Positions 46,837 through 55,088 of a DNA stretch of 64,000 nucleotides are shown piece after piece. The DNA comes from Bacillus sp. SORGH_AS_0510 (GTDB lineage Bacteria; Bacillota; Bacilli; Bacillales; Cytobacillaceae). The notes beneath the pieces were generated by a model. It searched no databases. It had not been told where the DNA came from and was given only the letters and a program-made list of their open reading frames with translations. The translations under genes were made by a program, and so were the position numbers. Location of the stretch: positions 3,910,001 through 3,974,000 of the forward strand of contig NZ_JAUTAU010000001.1 of assembly GCF_030818775.1 (NCBI RefSeq), given 5' to 3'. How positions within the stretch are numbered: position 1 is the stretch's first letter; each line of letters begins with the position of its first letter.

Positions 46837-47706
46837 TTAGTTTTTAATAATTTTCATCTTTCTTAAAAACTCTATTGGCTGTTGTTTTCGAAAATGTTCT
46901 TTTACCATATAGGCTACACCTTGTTCATTTTCCGATCGGGTTACCCAATCTGAAGCTTTTTTCACTTCAAAATCTGCATTCCACATGGAAACCCCAAGAC
47001 CTACTGCCTCTATCAGCGGAATATCGTCTATTCCATCACCAATATAAACCATTTCAGCTTTACGGATACCTAGTTGACTTCCTAGGTAACTTAACCCATC
47101 TAACTTGGAGACACCTGCCGGGACAATGTCTAATCTTAGTGAATCAAGCTCAATGATATTGATTTCAGTATACATCTTACTTAAAGCCTGCTTTGCATCT
47201 AGCAGGTCATTTTTGTCTTCAAAATAAACCTCCATCTTCGGTGGTGTAACGGGCTGGTCATGTAAATATTCACTTAATGAGGATACAAACTGCTGAGAAT
47301 AGAAAACTGGATCCCCCGAAGTAAATATTGTTTTTGCTATTAGCTGATTATTTAATTTAAATTTATTGGCGATAGAAAATTGTTCATGCACCAAACGAAT
47401 TTGGCATGGTAACCCCTCTAAAAATCGAACAGTGTCATAGGTAATGTCCTCATTAATCCTTTTCACATATACCGGTTTTTCGATAGAACTTGCAATGAAA
47501 GCACCTTGATGGGTAATGAGTGGTGATTTTATTTTTAACGCCTTAGCCACCTTTTTGGCTGAAGGAAAACTACGTGAAGTTACTAGTGTGACATAAATGC
47601 CTTTTTGTTGTACATACTCAATAGCCTCTTTTGTTGATTTATGAATTTTTCCATTCGTTTGAAGAAGCGTGCCATCAATATTTAACGCGAGTAAGCGGTA
47701 AATCAT
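46837..47706 (-). CDS. yhaX: Cof-type HAD family protein YhaX-like
   Basis: A 289-residue HAD-superfamily protein with a Cof-type cap. Motif I reads LLALNIDGTLL, so the nucleophilic aspartate (position 9) is asparagine, while the second Asp (D11) is kept. Motif II is VTLVTSRSF and motif IV YIGDGIDDIPLIEAVG. Without the nucleophile ordinary phosphatase activity is doubtful. I recall B. subtilis YhaX, a sporulation-expressed protein, having the same Asn. ATG 47706 has GGGGGC upstream. Confidence 0.88.
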   Translation of the reverse strand: MIYRLLALNIDGTLLQTNGKIHKSTKEAIEYVQQKGIYVTLVTSRSFPSAKKVAKALKIKSPLITHQGAFIASSIEKPVYVKRINEDITYDTVRFLEGLPCQIRLVHEQFSIANKFKLNNQLIAKTIFTSGDPVFYSQQFVSSLSEYLHDQPVTPPKMEVYFEDKNDLLDAKQALSKMYTEINIIELDSLRLDIVPAGVSKLDGLSYLGSQLGIRKAEMVYIGDGIDDIPLIEAVGLGVSMWNADFEVKKASDWVTRSENEQGVAYMVKEHFRKQQPIEFLRKMKIIKN

Positions 47707-47805
47707 TAATTTGCCCCCTGTCCTTGGTGAAATTGCCTTATTACACTTTTATGACTTTTCACTCTCGAATAGAACAGTGCAAAAAAAGAGAGTTCATGAG
47801 GGCAT

Positions 47806-47837
47806 AAAAAAAGACCATCGGTTTCTAAACCGATGGC
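47806..47837 (-). terminator. Terminator after yheA
   Basis: Perfect 10-bp stem CCATCGGTTT/AAACCGATGG (47815-47836) with T7 on the minus strand. Confidence 0.92.
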
Positions 47838-47851
47838 CCAAAATGGGAAAA

Positions 47852-48199
47852 TTACATTTTTCCGTATAAATCTTCTAATGGTTTCATGATGATCTGATTT
47901 AATTCACCAATAATCATACTCATGCGTTGTTCTGCTTGCATAAGGTTTGCTATTTTTGGATTTTGTTGAACAAGTGCTACTGTAGATTGTGCCTGTTGAA
48001 CTTCTTGCTCAGAAATCTCTTGGCCCATCATTTGTTTTTGTGAAAGGTTCATTTGAATTTGACGGAATTGGTCAAACATCTGCTTTGATTGCGGGTCAGC
48101 GTTTACTTCCTTATAAGCATTTTGTAATTGTGTATACTCAGGGCTTTGACGGATCGCTGTTTCTAATGCATAGGCGGTATCATACAAATTAACTGCCAT
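47852..48199 (-). CDS. yheA: YlbF/YmcA family protein (YheA)
   Basis: A 115-residue all-helical protein of the YlbF/YmcA family (relatives RicA and RicF form an RNA-processing and signalling complex). Typical stretches are YDTAYALETAIRQSPEY, DPQSKQMFDQFRQIQ and IMKPLEDLYGKM. Role of YheA itself unknown. ATG 48199 has AAAGGAGTG upstream. Divergent from the YheD/YheC operon, with the dispersed repeat in between. Confidence 0.9.
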   Translation of the reverse strand: MAVNLYDTAYALETAIRQSPEYTQLQNAYKEVNADPQSKQMFDQFRQIQMNLSQKQMMGQEISEQEVQQAQSTVALVQQNPKIANLMQAEQRMSMIIGELNQIIMKPLEDLYGKM

Positions 48200-48222
48200 T
48201 TTTGTTCACTCCTTTTTTTGAA

Positions 48223-48405
48223 GGCTCTGTTGAACTTGCCTGTTGATCTCCGCTCCAGGCACGAGCGGTTCGTGGGTGTTTCGGCGAGGCTCCTCGGAGA
48301 AACGCGCCTGCGGGGTCTCCCCTGAACCATACTCCCACAGGAGTCTTCGTGCTTTCCGCTCCAATCAACAGGGTAAAAAATTCAACAGTGTTCTTTTACA
48401 CAGCC
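48223..48405 (-). repeat. Dispersed 184-bp structured repeat, copy 2
   Basis: Reverse-orientation copy of the element at 8202-8385, with the same nested stems. The long central block from GACTCCTGTGGGAGTATGG through the GGGGAGACCCC hairpin to CTCCGAGGAG is essentially unchanged. The 3' part differs (GAACCGCTCGTGCC against GAAAGCGAAGTGCC) in a way that largely keeps the GGCAC/GTGCC pairing. Confidence 0.88.
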
Positions 48406-48542
48406 TTTTTTGAAAAACAATTCCTAACAACTATAACAAACTATTCGGATAAAGGCGAGAATGTTCAAATCACCTTACTAGAGATTTTACATACCATACT
48501 ATATCAGCAAATACCCAGATTCGAAGTAAATGAGGAGTGAGT

Positions 48543-49925
48543 ATGTCATTTTCTTTAAATACAGTTACCATTCATCCTAGGAAACCAGTAAATGAAAAAG
48601 ATTTTTACCTAGAAATGTCAGATCCATTATTTGCTCACTTACAATTAAAAAAGGGGCAGCGTATTAACATTACAATCGGACAAGAAACAATAGACATGGT
48701 GGTACAGCCTATTAAGGGAACAGATTACGATTTACATGTATCAGAAGCTATCTATAAAGACTTTTTTCTCCCCATACAACCTTTTCATTTTCAAGCCGTG
48801 TATTTTCCAGAAAATCAAGAACTCTGTCTCGGACCGATTATCGGTCTGTTAACTGATTTACCTTCAACTAACCCTAGTGAAATACACTTCCGCTCCATCC
48901 ATAGATTTTGTGAAGAGCTGCATCAAGAAGTAACCGAACGTGGTGGTTTCTTTTATGTTTTTTCATATGATCGGTTTATGGAACAGGGGTTTTACTTTGA
49001 CAATGGCAATTGGATTGCTGCTAAGCTGCCTTTACCTAATGTGATTTATAACCGCGTACATTCTAGAAAACTTGAGTTGCAGACACCATTTCTCCAATTC
49101 CGACAAAGACTTGAGCATTTAATGATCCCATTATTTAATGACCGCTTTTTATCTAAGTGGGAAATCTATGAGCATGTTAAAGAAGCAAATCCGCTTTCAT
49201 CTTTTATTCCAGAGACAAAGATTTTTTCTAAGGAGCATTTAAAAGAATTCGCTCAAAAATATAAGTCTATTTTTCTAAAGCCTATTCATGGGAGTCAGGG
49301 AAGAAACATTATCAAAATAATTAAAAGTGTAGCAGGAAATCACTATACACTCCAAACCTCCTTATCTACACAAATCAATGATTTAGTAAAGATATTTACC
49401 ATCGAGGACATTTACCAGCTTTTAAAACCCATACTTAATAATCGTATATATATTATCCAGCAGGGCATTGAATTGATTACCCACAACTCCTGTGCAGTAG
49501 ATTTTAGAGTACTTTGTCATAAAAACTTTCAGGACCAATGGAAGGTTACTTCGACAGTGGCACGTATTGCAGCTGAGAACGAATTTGTATCCAATATTGC
49601 ACGCGGTGGAACCATTACAAAACCTCTAGATGCTCTACGGAATTGTATGAATCATCAACAGGCGGTAACGGCCATTGGCCTAATGAGAGAACTAGCAATC
49701 CAAACAGCTTCAATTATTAGCGGCCATTCTTCCGGGTTGTTTGGGGAACTTGGAATTGATATTGGAATAGATCAAAAAGGGAAGCCTTGGCTTATTGAAG
49801 TAAACTCGAAGCCTTCAAAGAACTTCGAGGATGGGTTAGGAAAGATCAGACCCTCAACCAAGGCGATTATTCAATTTTGCACGAAACTTGCTTTTGACTT
49901 TACAGATATAAAGGAGGAGCCTTAA
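48543..49925 (+). CDS. YheD-type ATP-grasp spore-coat-associated protein, copy 1
   Basis: A 460-residue protein of the YheC/YheD family. The N-terminal third (about 1-110) is a beta-rich YheD-specific domain ending in LGPIIGLLTDLP. The ATP-grasp part includes NVIYNRVHSRK, ETKIFSKEH, FLKPIHGSQGRNI, DFRVLCHKN and the metal-binding end GELGIDIGIDQKGKPWLIEVNSKPSK. B. subtilis YheD locates to the forespore; its reaction is unknown. ATG 48543 follows GAGGAG. A CATACTAT -10-like box (48495-48502) suggests a sporulation sigma factor. First of four linked paralogues. Confidence 0.88.
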   Translation: MSFSLNTVTIHPRKPVNEKDFYLEMSDPLFAHLQLKKGQRINITIGQETIDMVVQPIKGTDYDLHVSEAIYKDFFLPIQPFHFQAVYFPENQELCLGPIIGLLTDLPSTNPSEIHFRSIHRFCEELHQEVTERGGFFYVFSYDRFMEQGFYFDNGNWIAAKLPLPNVIYNRVHSRKLELQTPFLQFRQRLEHLMIPLFNDRFLSKWEIYEHVKEANPLSSFIPETKIFSKEHLKEFAQKYKSIFLKPIHGSQGRNIIKIIKSVAGNHYTLQTSLSTQINDLVKIFTIEDIYQLLKPILNNRIYIIQQGIELITHNSCAVDFRVLCHKNFQDQWKVTSTVARIAAENEFVSNIARGGTITKPLDALRNCMNHQQAVTAIGLMRELAIQTASIISGHSSGLFGELGIDIGIDQKGKPWLIEVNSKPSKNFEDGLGKIRPSTKAIIQFCTKLAFDFTDIKEEP

Positions 49926-51029
49926 TTGATTACACTTGGTATTATGACATTAACCATAGATAGTGAGCATTCTTATATTACGGAAATTGCGAGTCATGCT
50001 GAGTCATGTCAGATGGAGGTATTCCGATTCATCCCCTCTCTCATTAACCCTCATACTCTTATGGTCACCGGTAAAAAGTATGACACCAAAGAAAAATCCT
50101 GGGTAGAATCTCAGCTCCCAATTCCGACGATTATTTACGATCGTTGTTTTTATGGAGACGATGCTCATTCCAAGCAATGTCTTCCCATTGTATCCTGGCT
50201 GAAGAGTAGAGAAGATATAACCTTTTTAGGATATGGGTTACCTAATAAGCTCGAAATATTTCATTATTTAAGAGATACCAACCTCTCATCCTATCTCCCT
50301 GTTACACAGGCAGTAACCCAGCCAAGTATGGTTGTAGAAACATTAACATCCATTAAAAGAGTTATATTAAAGCCAATTAATGGTTCACAAGGATACGGTA
50401 TTTATTACTTAAAAAGAAATGAAAAGAGCTATCAAGTAAAAACAGAAAAGAACAAAAAAATAATCACTCGAATTTTCCCCAATGAAGCGAAGCTCCTTCA
50501 ATGGTTGCATTCCCTAATTAAAATGCACGAATATCTTCTTCAACCCTATTTAGAGTTATCTAACGACGAATTAAAGCCATTTGATATACGTGTCTTACTT
50601 CAAAAAGACGCGGATGGTGTGTGGGGTGAGAGAGGTAGAGGAGTTCGTTTAGGTAGTACAGGAGGAATCTTGTCAAACTTAAGTGCAGGCGGGACCGTGT
50701 CTTCCTTTAATGAGTGGCTAGCAACTTTACCTAAAATCAAAGGAGAATTTATCCGCCAAGAATGTAATTACATTCTCACTCATCTGCCCCCCATCTTAGA
50801 AGGAAAATTTATGCCATTATTTGAAATCGGAGTGGATATTGGTGTAGCTAAAAATGGAAGCCTATGGATCCTAGATATTAATTCAAAGCCTGGAAGAAAG
50901 GTCCTCTTACAAACAAAGCCTGATATACAGGAGATCCTCTATCGAGCTCCTCTTCTTTACGGAAAACACCTTTCTCAGTTGGAACATACAGAAAGGAAGA
51001 ACAGTTATGAGACAACGCTATCTCATTGA
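49926..51029 (+). CDS. YheC-type ATP-grasp protein, copy 1
   Basis: A 367-residue shorter family member without the N-terminal YheD domain. TIIYDRCFYGDDAH, ILKPINGSQGYGIYYL, FDIRVLLQKDADG and GVDIGVAKNGSLWILDINSKPG mark the ATP-grasp fold. The start is TTG 49926 immediately after the previous stop, with AAAGGAGGAG eight bases upstream inside the preceding gene. The next gene starts 23 bases before its end. Confidence 0.87.
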   Translation: MITLGIMTLTIDSEHSYITEIASHAESCQMEVFRFIPSLINPHTLMVTGKKYDTKEKSWVESQLPIPTIIYDRCFYGDDAHSKQCLPIVSWLKSREDITFLGYGLPNKLEIFHYLRDTNLSSYLPVTQAVTQPSMVVETLTSIKRVILKPINGSQGYGIYYLKRNEKSYQVKTEKNKKIITRIFPNEAKLLQWLHSLIKMHEYLLQPYLELSNDELKPFDIRVLLQKDADGVWGERGRGVRLGSTGGILSNLSAGGTVSSFNEWLATLPKIKGEFIRQECNYILTHLPPILEGKFMPLFEIGVDIGVAKNGSLWILDINSKPGRKVLLQTKPDIQEILYRAPLLYGKHLSQLEHTERKNSYETTLSH

Positions 51030-52371
51030 AGTAGTTGAAAATGAACAAATGGTTGTTTTTTGTCCACCAGCTATTATCCGGGATAAACAATTAAACTGCC
51101 TCTCTTTTGGTTCGAAATCAGTGGAAGTGGACTTCCTTCCCCATCCAGATAAAGAAGATACCATTGTTATGAGCAGGAGAATACAAAAAGCCATTCAACT
51201 TCCATCAATGAAAGTAACTCTCCATGCATTTATAGATCATCAAACCCTCTCTATTGGACCGCTTGTGGGTATTTTTACTGCAGGTTTTACACATGATGCA
51301 GAATTTCCGGTAGGTGACAGAACCACCTTTTTTTCTAAACTTCTATCTGTTAATAAAACGGTAGGTGCCCTCCCATTCGTTTTTGGAGAACAGCATATTA
51401 ATTGGGAGCAAGGAACGATTGAAGGATATTTTTATCATCAACTTTCATGGAAAACAGTAGAAGTGCCATTTCCAAACGTCATTTATGACCGTCTCCCCAA
51501 TCGGAGAAGTGAAAATAACCCCAAGTTAATCAAGGTGAAAGAGAGACTACAGAAGGAATATCTTATTCCCTGGTATAATCCAGGATTCTTTAACAAACTT
51601 GAAATTTATGAACGACTTCAACAGGACACATCGGTTACCCGCTATCTGCCCGAAACCCATCCCTTTACATCATTCTCAATAATTGAAACCATGCTATCTA
51701 AATATGGCCACATTTTTATTAAACCCCAAAATGGTAGTCTAGGGTTAGGGGTTCATCAAGTCATCTATGATAAACTTTCTGACGATTATTATTGCCGCTA
51801 TCAAGACAAAGAAGGAATCAACCGATTACGTAAATTTACCAGTTTAGAGAAATTAATAAACACTGTCTTTGCCAATCAATCACTGGAAAACATGCTTGTA
51901 CAACAGGGCATTCACTTGATTCGATATGATCAACGTTCTGTAGATTTTCGCATCCATACCAATAAAGATGACGTTGGAAAATGGCATATTACTGCCATTG
52001 CAGCGAAAATTGCTGGCCTGGGAAGTGTAACAACGCATACTCGCAGTGGTGGTGAAATCAAAACGGTTGAAGAGATTTTCCCTAAGGATGAATGTGATTT
52101 TTATATAGGAAAGTTAACTAATGCTGCACTGCTGCTAAGTAATGTTCTTGATCAATCGGTGGAAGGAATAATAGGCGAAATTGGATTTGATTTAGGGATT
52201 GATCGTAATGGGGAAGTTTGGCTTTTTGAAGCAAATTCAAAGCCTGGCCGCTCCATTTTCAGTCATCCTGCATTAATGGAGTTTGATTTACTTACACGTA
52301 AGCTCTCAATTGCATTTGCAGTATTTCTAACCGAGCAATCCTTATTACATCCTGAGGAACTTTTCAAATGA
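51007..52371 (+). CDS. YheD-type ATP-grasp protein, copy 2
   Basis: A 454-residue long form, length as in B. subtilis YheD (453). N-terminal domain to about 100 ending SIGPLVGIFTAGF, then NVIYDRLPNRRSENN, FIKPQNGSLGLGVHQV, DFRIHTNKDDVG and EIGFDLGIDRNGEVWLFEAN. ATG 51007 has GAAAGGAAG upstream and overlaps copy 1 of YheC by 23 bases. It ends in an ATGA overlap with the next gene. Confidence 0.88.
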   Translation: MRQRYLIEVVENEQMVVFCPPAIIRDKQLNCLSFGSKSVEVDFLPHPDKEDTIVMSRRIQKAIQLPSMKVTLHAFIDHQTLSIGPLVGIFTAGFTHDAEFPVGDRTTFFSKLLSVNKTVGALPFVFGEQHINWEQGTIEGYFYHQLSWKTVEVPFPNVIYDRLPNRRSENNPKLIKVKERLQKEYLIPWYNPGFFNKLEIYERLQQDTSVTRYLPETHPFTSFSIIETMLSKYGHIFIKPQNGSLGLGVHQVIYDKLSDDYYCRYQDKEGINRLRKFTSLEKLINTVFANQSLENMLVQQGIHLIRYDQRSVDFRIHTNKDDVGKWHITAIAAKIAGLGSVTTHTRSGGEIKTVEEIFPKDECDFYIGKLTNAALLLSNVLDQSVEGIIGEIGFDLGIDRNGEVWLFEANSKPGRSIFSHPALMEFDLLTRKLSIAFAVFLTEQSLLHPEELFK

Positions 52372-53414
52372 AAAACAAGAACGCTCGCCCATTAATTGGG
52401 ATTGTAACTGCAAAAAAGTCAAATGGTTCGCTAGCCGGAAACGGTCCTCTTTTTATAGAATTGCAAAAAAGGCTTATTTCATTAAACGGAATAAGCTTTG
52501 TTTTTACTCCAGAGGATGTTGAAGAAGATTCAATCATAGGATATTGTTACTCTCCCGAAAAAGACCGCTGGATAAAAGACTATTTTCCATATCCAGATCT
52601 TGTTTACAACCGTATTCCCTTTCGAAAAACAGAACAAGATGGTCAAAGTCAAATTTTCTTTTCTAAATTAATCGAAAAAAAGATTCCTTTTTTTAATCCA
52701 TGTTTTATTGATAAATATGAGCTATACGAATTGATGAGGATCCATGACATCCTGATGCGCTTCCTGCCAAAAACAATTCGAGTTCACCGCAAAGAGGACT
52801 TGTCTTCCTTTTTAATGAAGTACAATAGAATTTATTTAAAACCTTCACAATCAGCAAAGGGTAAAGGGATTTTCCGCTTAGAGCGGTTGGACTCTGAAGA
52901 AATTCAAGTTGATGGTGTGAATAGGTGCCAACACTTTTGTTCCTATGATGATTTTTGGGAGGAATGGAAAAAGGATCTGCTAGAAAGAAACTATTTGGCC
53001 CAAGAAGAAATTAGATCTGCACAATTTGAAGGTGCTCGATATGACTTTCGCATTTTAGCTCATGGTAACTATGATACCTATAGTCTTACAGGAGTAGGGA
53101 TTAGGCAGTCAGAAAAACAAGTGATTACCACACATATACCATCCGGTGGGAAACTCCTGCCATACAAGCTTCTGCAAACAATTGAGCATGATCAATTTTT
53201 CGAATTGATTATTCCTCATATAGGAAAAGCATTATCAAGCAAGTTCGGCTATTTCGGTGAGTTTTCAATTGATGCATGTATTAGTGAAAATGGGGAGTAT
53301 TATATTTACGAAGTTAACTCTAAACCAATGAGTTTTGATGAATCAGATATTGAAGAAAAAAAGATTGAAGAGCTTTGCCGATTATTCCTTCAGGTTTCCC
53401 ATCAAAAAAGCTAG
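52368..53414 (+). CDS. YheC-type ATP-grasp protein, copy 2
   Basis: A 348-residue short form: RPLIGIVTAKKSN, DLVYNRIPFRKTEQ, YLKPSQSAKGKGIFRL, YDFRILAHGNYD and GEFSIDACISENGEYYIYEV. ATG 52368 overlaps the preceding TGA (ATGA). Last of the alternating D-C-D-C operon; the yheE-like gene follows after 77 bases. The metal-binding aspartate region (SIDACIS) differs slightly from the paralogues (DIGI). Confidence 0.86.
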   Translation: MKNKNARPLIGIVTAKKSNGSLAGNGPLFIELQKRLISLNGISFVFTPEDVEEDSIIGYCYSPEKDRWIKDYFPYPDLVYNRIPFRKTEQDGQSQIFFSKLIEKKIPFFNPCFIDKYELYELMRIHDILMRFLPKTIRVHRKEDLSSFLMKYNRIYLKPSQSAKGKGIFRLERLDSEEIQVDGVNRCQHFCSYDDFWEEWKKDLLERNYLAQEEIRSAQFEGARYDFRILAHGNYDTYSLTGVGIRQSEKQVITTHIPSGGKLLPYKLLQTIEHDQFFELIIPHIGKALSSKFGYFGEFSIDACISENGEYYIYEVNSKPMSFDESDIEEKKIEELCRLFLQVSHQKS

Positions 53415-53491
53415 CTGAAAATTTTATTTAAATCCGTCTTTATTCACGGTAATCTATAGGTATAGGTTCATGAATGGATGGAGGCAATTAC

Positions 53492-53701
53492 ATGATTATG
53501 CATTTTCAATTCAAACCATTATTTGAAAACAAGAATATCCCTGGTTGGACTTTTTCTTTCTACTTTAAAAAGAAAAGATACTCGGGAATTTATCATCAAA
53601 ATGGAAAAATAGAATGGACAACAGCAGTCCCTGAACAAGAAGATATTGAAGCGTTAACTAGTCAGGTACATGAGTTGATGCTTTATCATGTGTACGAATA
53701 A
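53492..53701 (+). CDS. yheE: YheE-like protein
   Basis: A 69-residue soluble protein starting MIMHFQFKPLFENKNIPGW. B. subtilis YheE lies directly beside yheD and yheC and has similar length, which supports the assignment. Function unknown. ATG 53492 has GGAGG seven bases upstream; the frame opens to 53474. Confidence 0.8.
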   Translation: MIMHFQFKPLFENKNIPGWTFSFYFKKKRYSGIYHQNGKIEWTTAVPEQEDIEALTSQVHELMLYHVYE

Positions 53702-53761
53702 CTGTATGAAAAGTGATCCTTTCCACAAACTATAATTAAAACAAGGAAAGGATGGGTGGCA

Positions 53762-53953
53762 ATGAAAGATAGAAATAGTAAACCTGCAGATTCTGGCTCA
53801 GCATATGAAGGGCGTGATCAGGCCTTTATTGATGTGGACCGAATGATAAATGAAGGCCTATCTGGCGGTTCCGTTCATTCTCGCTATAATTCAACAAATA
53901 TCGAAGAAGCACGTGACCTTCCTGAAGAGCAACCTCCATATGAGTGTGAGTAA
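53762..53953 (+). CDS. Small acidic hypothetical protein
   Basis: A 63-residue hydrophilic protein (GRDQAFIDVDRMINEGLSGG, then EARDLPEEQPPYECE) with no membrane helix. It recalls small DUF4025/YozQ-like Bacillus proteins, but I am not certain. ATG 53762 is preceded by AAAGGATGGGTGG; GTG 53756 is an alternative. It is followed by a clear terminator. Confidence 0.6.
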   Translation: MKDRNSKPADSGSAYEGRDQAFIDVDRMINEGLSGGSVHSRYNSTNIEEARDLPEEQPPYECE

Positions 53954-53964
53954 AAAAATCAAGT

Positions 53965-54005
53965 AAAAGTTGAACCTTAACATAATTAGGTTCAGCTTTT
54001 TTTAT
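53965..54005 (+). terminator. Terminator after the small acidic gene
   Basis: An 11-bp stem (AAGTTGAACCT/AGGTTCAGCTT, one G-U pair, 53967-53998) with a T7 run. Confidence 0.9.
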
Positions 54006-54073
54006 TGTCCAGCTCCCTTTGATATAATAGAAGGAATCATTAGTGAAAAAATTTAAATAAAGGGATTTATACT

Positions 54074-54982
54074 ATGTTGAAAAAATTATTGTTACTTTAT
54101 GAAAATTCTATTCTGTATACTGAGAAACCAGAGACACCTCCTGAACATTTATATGTACTTTATCATGACGTTGAGAATGAATGGATTGGGATTCCTAAGA
54201 CGGAGGTTAGTGAAAAAGAATTGACCTTATTAAAAACCCTCTATACATTAATGGATGATCAACCTTCCATTAGCACATCAACTGCCAATGGCTGGTATGA
54301 TTTTTTATTGTTAGACGGACCACCCCCACGATACCCATCTGATTCTCATTTTCGTTTGATTCAATTCCATCTTAACAAGAATGTTACAAGTCAAATTGAA
54401 ATGGAATCCGCATTAAAAGGGTTCTTCACAGAAGAAGTCAGTATCATTTGGGAAAGTCCAAGGCGTGGAATTGTTATTGAAGAGAAAAAGCAAATTTCTT
54501 TAACAGAAGAAGAATTAATATCCATGTCAGAGACATTGGAAAGTGATTTTTATGTCAAGATTTCTTTCTTTATTGGCAAATTCTATCCAATCTCTGATCA
54601 GCTTCCTTTACAATTTCATCAGGAGAAAGAATATTTCTCTTTTGGAATGTCCTATTTAGATACCCATGATATATATACCTTTGAGCATGTTTTTCCATCA
54701 TATTTGTCTTCACAATTGCCAATCGAGTTAAAAGATCAAGCTATGAAAGGAATTTCTGAAGTTTTTATGGAGGACTCAGACCTATTCTCGACAATAAAGG
54801 TTTTTCTTGAAAACAATTTAAATGCCAGTTTGACAGCTAAAAAATTATACATTCATAGGAATACTCTTCAATACCGGATTGATAAGTTTACGGAGAAAAC
54901 GGGCATTGGATTAAAAGACTTTTATGGAGCCTTTACAGTATTCTTTGCATGTCTACTTTTTGAGCAAAATCATAGAAAATAA
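54074..54982 (+). CDS. PucR/CdaR-type helix-turn-helix regulator (YxkF-like)
   Basis: A 302-residue protein whose C-terminus is a PucR-family helix-turn-helix: FLENNLNASLTAKKLYIHRN then TLQYRIDKFTEKTG (about 255-290). The N-terminal two thirds have no recognised domain. B. subtilis yxkF lies next to msmX, and the same order occurs here, so it may control sugar uptake; this is inference. ATG 54074 follows AAAGGGAT. Confidence 0.82.
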   Translation: MLKKLLLLYENSILYTEKPETPPEHLYVLYHDVENEWIGIPKTEVSEKELTLLKTLYTLMDDQPSISTSTANGWYDFLLLDGPPPRYPSDSHFRLIQFHLNKNVTSQIEMESALKGFFTEEVSIIWESPRRGIVIEEKKQISLTEEELISMSETLESDFYVKISFFIGKFYPISDQLPLQFHQEKEYFSFGMSYLDTHDIYTFEHVFPSYLSSQLPIELKDQAMKGISEVFMEDSDLFSTIKVFLENNLNASLTAKKLYIHRNTLQYRIDKFTEKTGIGLKDFYGAFTVFFACLLFEQNHRK

Positions 54983-54994
54983 CAACATGCCCAA

Positions 54995-55008
54995 AAAAAG
55001 CGTTTTCA
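54995..55008 (-). promoter_or_regulatory. Weak cre-like site upstream of msmX
   Basis: On the minus strand TGAAAACGCTTTTT fits the CcpA consensus TGWNANCGNTNWCA at 12 of 14 positions; the final CA is missing. Catabolite control of msmX is plausible but unproven. Confidence 0.35.
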
Positions 55009-55040
55009 TATTTGTGCAACCTGTCTATTCTGCTTTTTAC

Positions 55041-55056
55041 AGTTTACCTGTAAACT
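55041..55056. promoter_or_regulatory. 16-bp perfect palindrome upstream of msmX
   Basis: AGTTTAC-CT-GTAAACT lies 33-48 bases before the msmX GTG, at or near the promoter. Likely operator; the binding protein is unknown, the adjacent PucR-type regulator being one candidate. Confidence 0.55.
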
Positions 55057-55088
55057 AGCCTTATCAACAGTACTAGGAGGAATAACTA

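Noticed and set aside
48349..48540. 63-codon frame before the YheD/YheC operon
   Set aside because: It begins in the dispersed repeat and lacks a ribosome site and any similarity.
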